Positions 45,462-56,053 of a stretch of 64,000 nt of DNA are shown one piece after another. The notes under the pieces are model-generated. The model did not search any database, had not been told where the DNA came from, and saw nothing but the letters and a program-made list of their open reading frames with translations. Origin of the DNA: Paenibacillus sp. MMS18-CY102 (GTDB taxonomy: Bacteria; Bacillota; Bacilli; Paenibacillales; Paenibacillaceae); NCBI RefSeq assembly GCF_009789195.1, contig NZ_WSTC01000001.1:186001-250000 (forward strand). The letters are read 5' to 3'. A program made the translations under genes and the position numbers. Each line of letters opens with the position of its first letter. Position 1 is the first letter of the stretch.

Positions 45462-46681
45462 CGGCCAGCCTTCCCAGCCTCTCGATTGGCCATCCGTTCC
45501 GCCGCTAGAGCGATAATGCGGCGGGCTGTTTCGAGCTTGGAAAGGAGCGGAAGAGATTCGACAATGCCGTCTTTGTCATATATGCGAATGATGTTCGTAT
45601 CGGAATTAAAACCCGCACCCTCTTGGCTAACATCGTTGCCCACGATCAAATCGCATTGCTTGCGCTGCAGCTTATCCATCGCGTACCGATCCAATTCTTC
45701 TGTCTCTGCCGCGAATCCGACCAAATATTGCTTCGTTTTCTGCTCGCCAAGCGTCTGCAAAATATCGGTTGTTTTCTCTAGCTCCAGCACAAGGCGATCG
45801 CCAGACTTCTTCATCTTCTTATCTGCACGCATGACAGGCCGATAATCAGCAACTGCAGCGGATTTAATGACCATATCTGATTGCGGGTAACGTACAAGTA
45901 CGGCTTTGAGCATGTCTTGCGCCGACTCCACTCGGACGAGGGAAACTCCGTCAGGCGGCCGTTCCGATGTTCTTCCCATCACGAGGGTAACCTCTGCCCC
46001 GTAATCTCTGGCGATTGCAGCCAAGGCGAAGCCCATTTTACCTGACGAATCATTCGTCAAATAACGGACAGGGTCTAACCGCTCTACCGTGCCGCCTGCC
46101 GTGATCAACACTTTTTTGCCTAACAAAGGCTTGCTTGCACCTTCGCGCAACATGTCACTAATCGAAGCGACAATCGATTCAGGCTCTGCTAATCTTCCTT
46201 TGGCGACATACCCGCAAGCTAATTGGCCAGTCTCAGGCGCAATAAACCGAACGTTTCGCTCAGCCAGCAATTGAATGTTGCGGATAACAGCGGGATGGCT
46301 ATACATATGTACATTCATCGCTGGCGCAACAACGATTGGGCAGGTCGCAGCCAAAAGTGTTGTACTGAGCATATCATCTGCCAGCCCATTCGCCATCTTC
46401 GCAATTGTATTCGCAGTTGCTGGCGCCACTAGTATGAGATCCGCACGGTCAGCAAGATCAATATGGGAAACAACAGCCGGGTCACGCTCGTCGAATGTGT
46501 CCGTATACACCAAATTGCGCGATAATGTCTGCAGCGTAAGCGGCGTAATGAACTGGCAAGCGTTTTCCGTCATGATGACATGTACGTCAAAACCTGCTTG
46601 TACAAGTTTACTGCACAAGGCAGCTCCCTTATACGCAGCAATACCGCCGGTAATGCCGAGTATGATCGTTTTACCCTTCAT
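45458..46681 (-). CDS. coaBC: Bifunctional phosphopantothenoylcysteine decarboxylase/synthetase
   Basis: A 407-aa coenzyme A biosynthesis enzyme. The N-terminal CoaC flavoprotein domain shows LGITGGIAAYKGA, the catalytic SHIDLA His, PAMNVHMY and the ACGYVAKGR loop with the active Cys. The C-terminal CoaB domain has LITAGGTVERLDPVRYLTN and VKSAAVADYRP-like sequence. The ATG at 46681 (MKGKTIILG) is preceded by GGGAGCGATGACC. Confidence 0.97.
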   Translation of the reverse strand: MKGKTIILGITGGIAAYKGAALCSKLVQAGFDVHVIMTENACQFITPLTLQTLSRNLVYTDTFDERDPAVVSHIDLADRADLILVAPATANTIAKMANGLADDMLSTTLLAATCPIVVAPAMNVHMYSHPAVIRNIQLLAERNVRFIAPETGQLACGYVAKGRLAEPESIVASISDMLREGASKPLLGKKVLITAGGTVERLDPVRYLTNDSSGKMGFALAAIARDYGAEVTLVMGRTSERPPDGVSLVRVESAQDMLKAVLVRYPQSDMVIKSAAVADYRPVMRADKKMKKSGDRLVLELEKTTDILQTLGEQKTKQYLVGFAAETEELDRYAMDKLQRKQCDLIVGNDVSQEGAGFNSDTNIIRIYDKDGIVESLPLLSKLETARRIIALAAERMANREAGKAGR

Positions 46682-46700
46682 TCGGTCATCGCTCCCTCTC

Positions 46701-46743
46701 GGAAAACAAAAAAATAACAACCGCAATCCGGTTGTCACTTTTT
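46701..46743 (-). terminator. Terminator between rpoZ and coaBC
   Basis: Stem ACAACCG / CGGTTGT (46717-46735) with A/T runs on both outer sides; on the minus strand it ends in TTATTTTTTTG. It is likely to end or weaken transcription from the remA-gmk-rpoZ unit. Confidence 0.75.
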
Positions 46744-46823
46744 TGCCGTTCTGTTCGGCCGATATATAGCGAATGTCGCAAGCTGCAATACCGACAGCCG
46801 GACCTGCTAAATCCCGGCTAGTA

Positions 46824-47048
46824 TTATCTATTCCCTTTGCTGGATGGCGGAACTTCTACCGATTCAACAATGAGCATGTCATGGTAAATCTCTTCGAGTG
46901 CAACGCCGACTTGCTTGTTCGACTTTGCATTGCGAATTTCAGGCTTAGAGCCTTCGCGAAGCATGCGTGCACGGCGGGAAGCCGCCACTACGAGCTTATA
47001 TTTGCTGTCCACTTTCTCAATCATTTCATCAATCGATGGATACAACAT
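46824..47048 (-). CDS. rpoZ: RNA polymerase omega subunit
   Basis: A 74-aa omega subunit. MLYPSIDEMIEKVDSKYKLV and ASRRARMLREG are the family core (ASKRAR-like). It helps assemble beta-prime into RNA polymerase. The ATG at 47048 follows GGGGTG; a GTG 9 bases earlier overlaps that site. Gene order remA-gmk-rpoZ is as in Bacillus. Confidence 0.95.
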   Translation of the reverse strand: MLYPSIDEMIEKVDSKYKLVVAASRRARMLREGSKPEIRNAKSNKQVGVALEEIYHDMLIVESVEVPPSSKGNR

Positions 47049-47062
47049 TCGATTCACCCCGT

Positions 47063-47680
47063 CTATGCTTTCTCTGAAGCTGCAGGCAATTGCGGCATGT
47101 CAGCAAGAATCCGGCTTGCTTGGCAATGCTCTGCTGTTATGATGCTTTGGATTCGGTGGCATGCGGCATCGATCTCGTCGTTAACGACGGCATAATCATA
47201 ATGGCGAAGCAAGTTCATCTCTTCTACCGCAACCGACATCCGATGGTCAATTACATCTGCATTCTCAGTACCACGCCCTGTAATGCGCTGCCTCAGTTCC
47301 TCAAGGGATGGCGGCATCAGGAAAATAAATACGCCCTCGGGAAACTTTTGTTTCACCTTAAGTGCGCCCTGCACCTCAATCTCAAGAATGATGTCTTTGC
47401 CTGAAGCAAGTGTCCGATCGACAAAATCACGCGGCGTGCCATAATAATTGCCGACATATTCGGCCCATTCCAACAGCGCGTCATTCGCGATCATATCCTG
47501 AAACTGTTCACGCGATTTAAAGAAATAGTTGATGCCGTTAATCTCGCCTTGGCGAGGGTGGCGGGTCGTCGCCGATACCGAATAAATGAGTTCCGGCATC
47601 CGATGCCGCAGGTTTGCGCATACTGTGCCTTTGCCTACGCCAGAAGGGCCGGACAATACAATAAGTAATCCTCTGCTCAT
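47063..47680 (-). CDS. gmk: Guanylate kinase
   Basis: A 205-aa nucleotide kinase (GMP to GDP). The P-loop [11 protein letters not shown] lies at residues 10-20; [14 protein letters not shown] binds [25 protein letters not shown] is the lid. The ATG at 47680 ([11 protein letters not shown]) has GGGGAG five bases upstream. It is 14 bp from remA and 14 bp from rpoZ. Confidence 0.97.
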   Translation of the reverse strand: MSRGLLIVLSGPSGVGKGTVCANLRHRMPELIYSVSATTRHPRQGEINGINYFFKSREQFQDMIANDALLEWAEYVGNYYGTPRDFVDRTLASGKDIILEIEVQGALKVKQKFPEGVFIFLMPPSLEELRQRITGRGTENADVIDHRMSVAVEEMNLLRHYDYAVVNDEIDAACHRIQSIITAEHCQASRILADMPQLPAASEKA

Positions 47681-47693
47681 AATGCTCCCCGTA

Positions 47694-47954
47694 CTATTCG
47701 TCATGATCGTCATCTTTGGCGGAAAGCCGATGCGCAACCGTCTCAGGCTGCACCGCCGACAAGATCACATGATCACTGTCCGTAATAATGACGGCACGCG
47801 TCCGACGGCCGTATGTCGCGTCGATCAGCATATGCCGGTCTCTTGCTTCTTGAATAATTCTCTTGATCGGTGCCGATTCCGGACTGACGATCGAGATGAT
47901 TCGATTAGCGGATACGATGTTGCCGAATCCGATATTAATTAGTTTGATAGCCAT
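47694..47954 (-). CDS. remA: Extracellular matrix regulator RemA (DUF370)
   Basis: An 86-aa DNA-binding regulator of the RemA family: [20 protein letters not shown] and [20 protein letters not shown] are nearly invariant. In B. subtilis it activates biofilm matrix and osmoprotection genes. GGAGGGGAG precedes the ATG. The usual upstream neighbour yloC (yicC) is missing; a 355-bp gap is found instead. Confidence 0.95.
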   Translation of the reverse strand: MAIKLINIGFGNIVSANRIISIVSPESAPIKRIIQEARDRHMLIDATYGRRTRAVIITDSDHVILSAVQPETVAHRLSAKDDDHDE

Positions 47955-48309
47955 CTCTGGTCTCCCCTCCGGTCCTCCACATGCAACTGGCAAATAATAA
48001 TTGGCTTGCAATAAATGAGAATCAAAACAACTTCCAGCTGCCGGAAATGAATGGCAGAACCCCCGCACTATTATGAACGAAAATAACCGGACTCATACGT
48101 CCGCGCAACGTTCCATCCAATGCTCGCTAATGTTGAACGCAAACAGATAACATCCGTTGTTTCGCTTCAAAAATCGACGAGAGAGCATGGCATATGCATT
48201 GTTAATCCATTTTAAAGGATTTTCATGCGACTAACAAGTGATTTTTTCACAATATCGGCTGATATCGGCGAATTTCGCCAATATCAGCCGCATCATCGTA
48301 CTATAATTA
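47955..48309. other. Intergenic region upstream of remA with a long hairpin
   Basis: 355 bp without a gene. It must hold the promoter of the remA-gmk-rpoZ unit, which I cannot place with confidence. A near-perfect 16-bp-arm hairpin lies at 48256-48290. No remnant of yicC could be found in any frame. Confidence 0.4.
48256..48290. repeat. Strong hairpin downstream of the yitJ-type gene
   Basis: CGGCTGATAT-CGGCGAA paired with TTCGCCA-ATATCAGCCG; arms pair over 16 of 17 positions with a minimal loop. There is no T tract after it on the minus strand, so it may act as an inefficient terminator or an mRNA 3'-end protector for the gene ending at 48310. Confidence 0.7.
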
Positions 48310-50202
48310 TCATGCTTCGTTCATGAACCGCCCTATCCTATGCCAAACATGCTCCGTTAATTTGACGGCCATCTCATAGAACATAAACGGCGTCATCAAG
48401 TAGATGCCTTTGAAGTGAGGAATAATCGCATCGAGCAATTCCGTAGCAATCTGGACGCCTTCCGCACGCCCCGCTTCGCCTTCCAGCCCCGCCATGCGTT
48501 GCCGAACTTCATCCGACAGCTGGATGCCTGGCACCTCATTATGCAAATATTCGGCATTGCGGCCGCTAGCAAGTGGCATCACGCCAACGAAGATCGGCAC
48601 TTGAATATGCTTGGTCGCTTCCGCCATCCGTTCAATAAGCGCCGGGTCATATACAGGCTGCGTCATGATGTAACCAGCGCCGGATGCAACTTTCCGTTCC
48701 AATCGCTGCACCGCCTTGTCCAAATGCTTCACATTTGGGTTGAATGCAGCGCCGATTACGAATTTCGCCTTTTGCTTAAGCTGTTTTCCAGAAAAAGCCT
48801 TCCCCTCATTCATCTGGCGAATCATCTTAATCATATCGAAAGAAGTCATATCGTAAACCGAGCTAGAGCCAGGAAGGTCGCCAAAACGGGCAGGGTCCCC
48901 TGTCACAGCAAGCACATGGTCAATGCCCAGTGCATCGAGCCCCATCAAATGTGACTGCGTGCCGATCAAGTTACGGTCACGGCAAGCAATATGAACAAGC
49001 GGGCGAATGCCTGTACGTTCTTTCACAAGGGCAGCGAGTGCGATATTGCTCATGCGCGTTACCGCCAAAGAGTTGTCCGCCATCGTCAACGCATCCGCTT
49101 GCGCTTCCTTAAGGGCAGCTGCGCCTGCCATAAACTTCGTAATGTCCAGATCGCGCGGAGGGTCCAGCTCGACGATGACCGTATGCCGCTGTTGAACCAG
49201 CTCGACGATGGACGGCTCTTCAGCCGGTGGCGCAACAGGCGGAACAGGCGTAGAGCTAACCGTCACAGAAGGACCGCCCTCATGTTGCGGAGCTGCCGGC
49301 GCTTCTGCCACAGGGACAGCATCTAACGCAGCAGGGGTGTACCCATCTAGTGCAGCGGCAATTGCGGCGATATGCTCTGGTGTCGTGCCGCAGCAGCCAC
49401 CGATAATTCGTGCACCGCGGTCGGCGAACCGACGTGCTGTCTCGCCAAAGTAAGCCGGGGTAGCCGAATACGTATACTTGCCATCAACATAGTCAGGAAT
49501 GCCTGCATTCGGGAAAACAGAAAACGGAAGCTGAATCGTTCCATCAAGCGAATCAATCGAGCGCATAATGCCGTTAGGACCCGTTCTGCAGTTAAAGCCG
49601 ACCACGTCAGCCCCTTCACTCTGCAAACGGTTAAACGCATCAATAAGCCCAATGCCATCTTGCGTGCTGCCACGGTCTTCTACGGCAAACTGGCAAATGA
49701 CCGGCACGTTGCTAGATTGCCGAACGGCACGAATCGCCAGCAACATCTCTTCCATGTCCAAGAATGTTTCTAACAAAATGCCGTCGACACCTTCATCCAA
49801 AAGAATTCCGATCTGCTGGGACAACGCATGTTGAACCGTAGCTGTACGAACGCCCTTGCGCCTTGCTGCACGGATCGGGCCAACTGCCCCTACCACGTAA
49901 GCGTCCGCACCTACGGAAGCACGTGCCAATCGAACGCCAGAGCGGTTAATCAGCTCGATATCGGACTCTAATCCATACTTGGACAGCTTTTCAGCATTCG
50001 CAGAGAAGGTGTTCGTCTCGATTAGCCTAGCGCCGGCTTCATAATACCGCCTGTGCACACCGCCTATTACCTCAGGGCGAAGCACGTTGAATTCCTCATA
50101 GGATACCCCTACAGGAAACCCCGTCTGGTATAGGTACGTGCCCATCGCGCCATCTCCGGCCAAAATCCGATGCTGGAGAGCTTCACGCAAATCCTGTTTC
50201 AT
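48310..50202 (-). CDS. Bifunctional homocysteine S-methyltransferase / methylenetetrahydrofolate reductase (YitJ type)
   Basis: A 630-aa fusion. The N-terminal half is a zinc homocysteine methyltransferase (LAGDGAMGTYLYQTG, VGFNCRTGP with Cys, GGCCGTTPEHIAA with the Cys pair). A Pro/Ala/Glu-rich linker lies at about 290-335. The C-terminal half is a MetF-type flavin TIM barrel (IVELDPPRD, HIACRDRNLIGTQSHLMG, VTGDPARFGDLPGSSSVYD). Together they would make 5-methyl-THF and use it, or another donor, to make methionine. It follows dapF by about 30 bp, with no SAM riboswitch between. The ATG at 50202 is preferred; one six bases earlier is possible. Confidence 0.93.
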   Translation of the reverse strand: MKQDLREALQHRILAGDGAMGTYLYQTGFPVGVSYEEFNVLRPEVIGGVHRRYYEAGARLIETNTFSANAEKLSKYGLESDIELINRSGVRLARASVGADAYVVGAVGPIRAARRKGVRTATVQHALSQQIGILLDEGVDGILLETFLDMEEMLLAIRAVRQSSNVPVICQFAVEDRGSTQDGIGLIDAFNRLQSEGADVVGFNCRTGPNGIMRSIDSLDGTIQLPFSVFPNAGIPDYVDGKYTYSATPAYFGETARRFADRGARIIGGCCGTTPEHIAAIAAALDGYTPAALDAVPVAEAPAAPQHEGGPSVTVSSTPVPPVAPPAEEPSIVELVQQRHTVIVELDPPRDLDITKFMAGAAALKEAQADALTMADNSLAVTRMSNIALAALVKERTGIRPLVHIACRDRNLIGTQSHLMGLDALGIDHVLAVTGDPARFGDLPGSSSVYDMTSFDMIKMIRQMNEGKAFSGKQLKQKAKFVIGAAFNPNVKHLDKAVQRLERKVASGAGYIMTQPVYDPALIERMAEATKHIQVPIFVGVMPLASGRNAEYLHNEVPGIQLSDEVRQRMAGLEGEAGRAEGVQIATELLDAIIPHFKGIYLMTPFMFYEMAVKLTEHVWHRIGRFMNEA

Positions 50203-50230
50203 CAGCATCCCACCCGTGACTTAATTCCGA

Positions 50231-51067
50231 TTAGAGCGAGCCGCGGAATACAGCAGCCGCCGGGCCAGTCATGTAGACGTGGTTGTCCGCTTCGCTCCAT
50301 TCGATCAACAAATCGCCGCCTTTAAGCGACACTGTAGCCGTGCGGTCTGTCAAACCATTCAATACCGACGAAACGACCGTTGCGCAAGCGCCTGTACCGC
50401 ATGCAAGCGTCGGGCCTGCACCGCGTTCCCAAACGCGCATATCCGTATGCGTACGGGAATTGACCGATACGAACTCAACATTGATTTTGCGAGGGAACAT
50501 CGGATGTTTCTCCAGCTTAGGGCCCCAAGTTAACAGATCGAAATTTGCAGCATCATCGACATAAATAACGCAATGGGGATTGCCCATGGATACTGCTGTG
50601 AACGTGAACTCGCGCCCGTCAACCTCAATCGGATGTGCAATGACGCGGTCGGCATCAACCGTCGTAGGCACTTTGAGGCCCTCCAAAATTGGCTGGCCCA
50701 TATCAACGCGCACAGTTGCGACTTGCCCATCCTGCACATTCAATTGAACCTGCTGCACGCCTGCGCCAAGCGTCTCAATCGTAATGTCAGTATTGCTCGT
50801 CAAGCCGTTGTCATACACATACTTTGCAACGCAACGGATCGCATTGCCGCATTGCTCAGCTTCCGAACCGTCGGAGTTAATAATGCGCATTTTGAAGTCT
50901 GCATTCTCGCTCGGGAGAATATAGACGAGGCCGTCGGCGCCGATGCCGAAAAATCGGTTACATAAGTCAATCGCAAGCTGCGATACATTCTCGGGCAATT
51001 CTTGATAACCTGCAAATACGACAAAATCATTTCCTAATCCATGCATTTTAGTGAATTCCATTTCCAT
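50231..51067 (-). CDS. dapF: Diaminopimelate epimerase
   Basis: A 278-aa PLP-independent epimerase of the lysine/peptidoglycan pathway (LL-DAP to meso-DAP). Both catalytic Cys are present: EQCGNAIRC (Cys73) and TLACGTGACAT (near 222). MHGLGNDFVV is the N-terminal signature. AAGGGG precedes the ATG. Likely co-transcribed with the yitJ-type gene. Confidence 0.96.
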   Translation of the reverse strand: MEMEFTKMHGLGNDFVVFAGYQELPENVSQLAIDLCNRFFGIGADGLVYILPSENADFKMRIINSDGSEAEQCGNAIRCVAKYVYDNGLTSNTDITIETLGAGVQQVQLNVQDGQVATVRVDMGQPILEGLKVPTTVDADRVIAHPIEVDGREFTFTAVSMGNPHCVIYVDDAANFDLLTWGPKLEKHPMFPRKINVEFVSVNSRTHTDMRVWERGAGPTLACGTGACATVVSSVLNGLTDRTATVSLKGGDLLIEWSEADNHVYMTGPAAAVFRGSL

Positions 51068-51193
51068 TAGTCCCCTTTAACGAGTAGATGAATAGCATCT
51101 TGCCATTTTGTTCATTAGCATATCGTAAAAGGGGAATGGAACGCCATTGCTTAATTGGATGATCATTTGCACTAATCGCTCAATAGAATAAGC

Positions 51194-51244
51194 AAAAAAC
51201 AAGCCTTCAGCAGTATGGCTGGCATACATGCAAAAGGCTGTTTT
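51194..51244 (-). terminator. Terminator of the Ca2+-ATPase gene
   Basis: Arms AAAACAGCCTT and AAGGCTTGTTTT on the minus strand, about 25-nt loop region with further pairing, ending in a T run (51200-51194). Confidence 0.75.
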
Positions 51245-51248
51245 CGCA

Positions 51249-54041
51249 TTATCTCGCAGCGGAGCGCGTGCTGGTTGGCGTCCATTTCGATTTTGACTTT
51301 TTGCGGTTTGAGCTCAGTACGCTGCCAATTCCCATCACGAAGGTTGGGATGCCAGCTGCAACGAACACGAGGCACCATTCGCGGAAGTCGAGCGGAACCG
51401 TTTTGAACACCGGCTGCAAAGGCTTAAGATAGAGAACGCCAATCATCAGAATGAGAGAAGACAAGACCGCCAGCACCAAGTACTTATTTTGCAAAATGTT
51501 ACGATGGAAGATCGAACGCGAGCTTCTGCAGTCGAAAACATGGATCAATTGCGCCAGCACGAGTGTTGCGAATGCAACCGTCTGCGCCAGTACGAGCTGC
51601 TGCGGGTCATTCGGCGCCTTGGCGAGCGTCAGCCAGAACGCTCCTAGCGTACACACGCCGATGAGGATGCCCCGGCTAATAATTTTCCAGCCGAGCCGCC
51701 TTGCAAATATGCTTTCCTTCGATGAACGGGGCTTTTGTTTCATCAAATCTTTCTCCGCTTGGTCGACGCCAAGCGCCATCGCCGGCAAGCCATCCGTCAC
51801 CAAATTAACCCATAGGATCTGGATCGGGATAAGCGGCAGCGGCAGCCCCGCCATCATGGCCAGGAACATCGTCAAGATTTCGCCGACATTGGATGCAAGC
51901 AAGTATCGAATAAATTTCCGAATGTTTTCATAAATATTTCTGCCTTCTTCAATTGCCGCTACAATAGTCGAGAAGTTATCGTCACTTAGAATGAGCGACG
52001 AAGCTTCCTTGGAAACATCCGTACCCGAAATGCCCATCGCAATTCCAATGTCCGCTGCTTTGATCGCAGGCGCATCGTTTACGCCATCGCCTGTCATCGC
52101 CACGACATGCCCTTGGCGTTGCAGCGATTTTACGATCCGAAGCTTGTGCTCGGGCGATACGCGCGCATAGACGTAGATGTTATCCGACAGCCGGTCGAGC
52201 TGGTCGTCGTCCATATTCGAAATCTCGCGGCCGCTCACCGCAATGCCGCCACGCGGCATAATGCCGAGCTGATGCGCAATCGCCTCAGCCGTAAGCTGAT
52301 GGTCGCCGGTAATCATAACGGTTTTGATCCCTGCACGGCGGCAAGTTGCAATCGCATCCCTTGCCTCCTTGCGCGGCGGATCGATCATCCCTGACAAGCC
52401 TGCGAATACAAGCTGCGTCTCTGCTTCCGCAGACGTCGTGCAGTGATCATGAGGGCGCAGATCACGGTAAGCGAATCCGAGCACACGCAGCGCCGAGGAA
52501 GCCATCGTTTCCGCCGCCTCTGACACCTTGCGCTTGAGGGTAGACGTGAACGGCACAACCTTATCGTCCCATAGCACGTACGAGCATTGCTCCAATAGGA
52601 CATCCGGAGCGCCCTTGGCGCATAGCAGTTTGCCTCCTTGATGGGCGACGACGACGGACATCCGCTTGCGATCCGAATCGAATGGAAACTCGGCTACGCG
52701 TTTATATAGCGGTTCAAGCGCCTTCGCTGCCAACCCCAGCTTGGTCGCCAATACAGCAAGCGCACCTTCTGTCGGGTCCCCTTTTAGCTCCCACTCATCC
52801 TTAATCTCGGTCCCTTTCTTCCTCTTGCTTTCCTCGGTTTCAACACTGCGCACAACCTCAGCGTTATTGCAAAGCGCAGCTATTTGCAGCAACCGCCGCA
52901 GGGACTGGTCATGCTTCGGATCGACCGGCTTCCCTTGCTCCAGCGCTTCGCCGGACGGATCATAGCCTTCGCCTGTAATGTCGACGGACCGCCCGCCGAA
53001 CCACACTTGCTTCACCGTCATTTTGTTTTGCGTCAGCGTGCCCGTCTTGTCGGAGCAAATGACCGAGGCGCAGCCAAGCGTCTCTACGGATGGCAGCTTC
53101 CGGACAATCGCCTTTCGTTTAATCATCCGCTGTACGCCAAGCGCAAGCGCAATCGTAACGATGGCTGGGAGCCCTTCTGGAATGGCTGCCACAGCCAAGC
53201 TGACGCCTGCGAGGAACATGCCATAAGCAGGCTGGCCATGCATAATGCCAGCGACGACAACGAGTACGGTCAAGGCGACTGCCACGATAATCAAAATCTT
53301 GCCTAGTTGCTCCAAGCGCCGCTGCAGCGGGGTTTCCATTTCTTCAGTGTTTTGAATGAGATTGGCGATTCGCCCCATCTCTGTTTCCATGCCCGTTCGA
53401 ATAACAATGCCTCGTCCCGTTCCGCCCGTCAGCATCGTGCCCATAAAGCCAATGTTCCGTTGGTCCCCCAGCGGCAAATCTCCTTCGGCTATGGCGTCAG
53501 CATGTTTTCCGACAGGAACAGACTCTCCCGTCAGCGCTGATTCTTCTGCATAACAGCTGTTCGCCTGTACGAAACGAATATCAGCTGGCACGCGGTCCCC
53601 GCTTTCCAGCAGGATCAAATCGCCAGGAACGAGTGCATTAGCAGGAATGGTGACCGCTTGCCCGCCGCGTATCGTTTTGGCTGTAGGCGCCGACAAAGCT
53701 TTGAGCGCCCGAAGCGACCGTTCCGCGCGAAACTCTTGGACAAAGCCCAACACTGCGTTTAGCACGATAATGGCTACGATCGTTACCGCATCCAAATATT
53801 CGCCCAGCAGGCCCGATATGAGCGTAGCCCCCATAAGAATCAGCACCATAAAATCTTTGAATTGATTCAAAAACAGCAGCAGAGGCGATACGCGGGCCCC
53901 TTCCGACAATTCATTAAGCCCGTACTGCTGCAGGCGCTCCGCTGCGGTTGACTCTGCCAATCCATGGTCAACATCGCAGCCTAGCGACTGGGTGAGCGAC
54001 TCCATCTTCAACTGATGCCATTTGTTCTGCTCCATCTCCAT
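51249..54041 (-). CDS. P-type Ca2+-transporting ATPase, SERCA-like (YloB type)
   Basis: A 930-aa P2A ATPase with about ten membrane spans. Signatures: TGES (LTGESVPVG) in the actuator domain, [14 protein letters not shown] in TM4 (PEGLP), the phosphorylation site [11 protein letters not shown], and [11 protein letters not shown] in the P domain. In B. subtilis YloB is a Ca2+ pump found in spores. The start is the ATG at 54041 ([11 protein letters not shown]) with GGGAGGG upstream; a 38-residue longer frame lacks homology. It lies next to rqcH, divergent, as in the yloA-yloB pair. Confidence 0.94.
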   Translation of the reverse strand: MEMEQNKWHQLKMESLTQSLGCDVDHGLAESTAAERLQQYGLNELSEGARVSPLLLFLNQFKDFMVLILMGATLISGLLGEYLDAVTIVAIIVLNAVLGFVQEFRAERSLRALKALSAPTAKTIRGGQAVTIPANALVPGDLILLESGDRVPADIRFVQANSCYAEESALTGESVPVGKHADAIAEGDLPLGDQRNIGFMGTMLTGGTGRGIVIRTGMETEMGRIANLIQNTEEMETPLQRRLEQLGKILIIVAVALTVLVVVAGIMHGQPAYGMFLAGVSLAVAAIPEGLPAIVTIALALGVQRMIKRKAIVRKLPSVETLGCASVICSDKTGTLTQNKMTVKQVWFGGRSVDITGEGYDPSGEALEQGKPVDPKHDQSLRRLLQIAALCNNAEVVRSVETEESKRKKGTEIKDEWELKGDPTEGALAVLATKLGLAAKALEPLYKRVAEFPFDSDRKRMSVVVAHQGGKLLCAKGAPDVLLEQCSYVLWDDKVVPFTSTLKRKVSEAAETMASSALRVLGFAYRDLRPHDHCTTSAEAETQLVFAGLSGMIDPPRKEARDAIATCRRAGIKTVMITGDHQLTAEAIAHQLGIMPRGGIAVSGREISNMDDDQLDRLSDNIYVYARVSPEHKLRIVKSLQRQGHVVAMTGDGVNDAPAIKAADIGIAMGISGTDVSKEASSLILSDDNFSTIVAAIEEGRNIYENIRKFIRYLLASNVGEILTMFLAMMAGLPLPLIPIQILWVNLVTDGLPAMALGVDQAEKDLMKQKPRSSKESIFARRLGWKIISRGILIGVCTLGAFWLTLAKAPNDPQQLVLAQTVAFATLVLAQLIHVFDCRSSRSIFHRNILQNKYLVLAVLSSLILMIGVLYLKPLQPVFKTVPLDFREWCLVFVAAGIPTFVMGIGSVLSSNRKKSKSKWTPTSTRSAAR

Positions 54042-54230
54042 GCTAATTTTCTCCCTCCCACATAAGCCGATCGCCGACTGGGCCATTGCCGCAGGCGGAC
54101 AGCCTTCCTGCCTCCAATCTATTCGGACAAACCGCAAATTATCCCAGTTGCGCACTTAAGTTTTTCGTTAGACTATGGCATGATAGAGAAAGCATGATTC
54201 TAAAGACATACCTAAAGGAGATTTTATTCC

Positions 54231-55985
54231 ATGGCATTAGATGGCATCGTTATCCGTGCTGTCGTACACGAGCTTCAGTCTTGTGTAGGCGGCCGCATTC
54301 ATAAAATTCATCAACCGAACCCCCATGATCTCGTGCTGCAAATCCGTGGTGGCGCAAATCCAGGCAAGCTGCTCCTCTCGGCTAACCCGACCTATCCGCG
54401 CGCGCATTGGACAGAAGCTACATACGTGAATCCGCTTGAGGCGCCTATGTTCTGTATGCTTATGCGCAAATATTGCGAGGGAGCCGTTATCGAAGCGATC
54501 AGCCAACCCGGCCGGGAGCGCGTACTGCACATCGATGTCCGCCAACGTGATGAACTGGGCGACTTGTCGTATAAACGCATTATCATAGAGCTGATGGGCC
54601 GCCACAGCAACATCATTTTGCAGGATCCGGCAACGGGCGCCATCCACGATGGCATTCACCATGTCACCCCTGCGCTTAGCAGCTATCGCATTGTCATGCC
54701 TGGCGCACCCTACACACCGCCGCCTGAGCAGCACAAAGCAGATCCAATCGACGTGCAAAGCAAAGACGCGTTCAAAACCGCTTATCTTGCAGCCGAGCAT
54801 GCCGACTCGCCTGACAAACGGCTAGTCAGTGCTTTCAGCGGCTTGAGCCCGTTACTGGCAGGCGAAATTGCGCATCGTGCCTCACTGAACGTTGTCGATG
54901 CAGATGATAGTGAAGATACGATCGACGCGATATGGCATGCGTTCGACGGGATGATGGCACCGCTTCGCTCGCATAGCTATACGCCCGAAATCGTCACTAA
55001 CGAGCAAGGGAAGTCGTATTTTTCTGCCGTGCCACTGACTCGTTTCAACGGAGAACGCAAAACGTATGCGTCGATCAGCCAATGCCTTGAAGACTATTAC
55101 GGCGAAAAAGCTGGGCGCGACGCAGTCAAGCAGCGGGCAGCCGACCTGCTCAAATTTGTCCAAAATGAAATTTCAAAAAACAAAAGCAAGCTTGAGAAGC
55201 TTCACGAGACTGTAGAGGAAGCCAAAGGCGCTGACCAATACCGCGTGTTAGGGGAGCTTCTTACAACGTACATGCACGCGGCAGGCAAAGGGGATCGGTC
55301 TATTGAGGTCATCAACTACTACGAGGAATCGCAGCCAACGATAAAGATCGAGCTCGATCCGCTGCTAACGCCGTCGGAGAACGCCCAGCGCTACTTCCGC
55401 AAATATAATAAACAGAAAAACAGCCTACAGACTGTCGAAGAGCAGATCACATTGACTAAAAACGAGAACACTTACCTCGAGCAGGTGCTCCAGCAGTTGC
55501 AAACTGCTGCACTGCAAGATTTGCAGGAAATTCGCGACGAGCTGGTGGAGCAGCAATATTTGCGCGACCGGAGCAAACGCGGCACGAAGAAGAAAAAATC
55601 GACGAAGCCTTCGCTCCTCTGCTACACCTCATCCGAAGGGATCTCGATTTTCGTAGGCAAAAACAATACACAAAATGAATACTTAACGAACAAATTAGCG
55701 TCGGCATCAGATACGTGGCTGCATACGAAGGACATCCCAGGCTCTCACGTCGTCATTCGAAGCGAAAGCTTCGGAGAAGCAACGTTGCAGGAAGCAGCTA
55801 TGCTGGCCGCTTATTACAGCCAAGCGCGTGAATCAAGCCAAGTGCCTGTCGATACGACGCTAATCCGTTACGTCCGCAAGCCGAACGGCGCGAAGCCGGG
55901 CTCCGTCATTTATGACAAGCAGAAGACGATCTTCATTACCCCGGATGAGCAGCGGATTCGCAGTTTGCCCCATCTGGTCAAATAA
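54231..55985 (+). CDS. rqcH: Rqc2-type ribosome quality-control protein RqcH (NFACT/FbpA family)
   Basis: A 584-aa NFACT protein. NFACT-N shows MALDGIVIRAVVHEL and GGRIHKIHQP, with the functional D/R motif region (ELMGRHSNIIL); a coiled coil fills about 290-430, and NFACT-R ends with TWLHTKDIPGSHVVIRS and KPNGAKPGSVIYD. RqcH binds stalled 50S subunits with peptidyl-tRNA and adds C-terminal alanine tails for degradation. AAAGGAG precedes the ATG. Divergent from the Ca2+-ATPase gene. Confidence 0.95.
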   Translation: MALDGIVIRAVVHELQSCVGGRIHKIHQPNPHDLVLQIRGGANPGKLLLSANPTYPRAHWTEATYVNPLEAPMFCMLMRKYCEGAVIEAISQPGRERVLHIDVRQRDELGDLSYKRIIIELMGRHSNIILQDPATGAIHDGIHHVTPALSSYRIVMPGAPYTPPPEQHKADPIDVQSKDAFKTAYLAAEHADSPDKRLVSAFSGLSPLLAGEIAHRASLNVVDADDSEDTIDAIWHAFDGMMAPLRSHSYTPEIVTNEQGKSYFSAVPLTRFNGERKTYASISQCLEDYYGEKAGRDAVKQRAADLLKFVQNEISKNKSKLEKLHETVEEAKGADQYRVLGELLTTYMHAAGKGDRSIEVINYYEESQPTIKIELDPLLTPSENAQRYFRKYNKQKNSLQTVEEQITLTKNENTYLEQVLQQLQTAALQDLQEIRDELVEQQYLRDRSKRGTKKKKSTKPSLLCYTSSEGISIFVGKNNTQNEYLTNKLASASDTWLHTKDIPGSHVVIRSESFGEATLQEAAMLAAYYSQARESSQVPVDTTLIRYVRKPNGAKPGSVIYDKQKTIFITPDEQRIRSLPHLVK

Positions 55986-55999
55986 CGGCAGCATATCAA

Positions 56000-56053
56000 C
56001 AAAAATGGTGGAACAGGGCTTCGAAGACACGAAACCTGTACCACCATTTTTTA
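56000..56053 (+). terminator. rqcH terminator
   Basis: Arms AAAATGGTGG and CCACCATTTTTT with an inner ACAGG/CCTGT helix and a loop of about 16 nt; ends in six T. Confidence 0.85.

Noticed and set aside
50203-50230. SAM riboswitch upstream of the methionine-cycle gene
   Set aside because: Only about 28 bp separate it from dapF, too short for a riboswitch. No SAM-I core sequence was seen in the dapF upstream region either.
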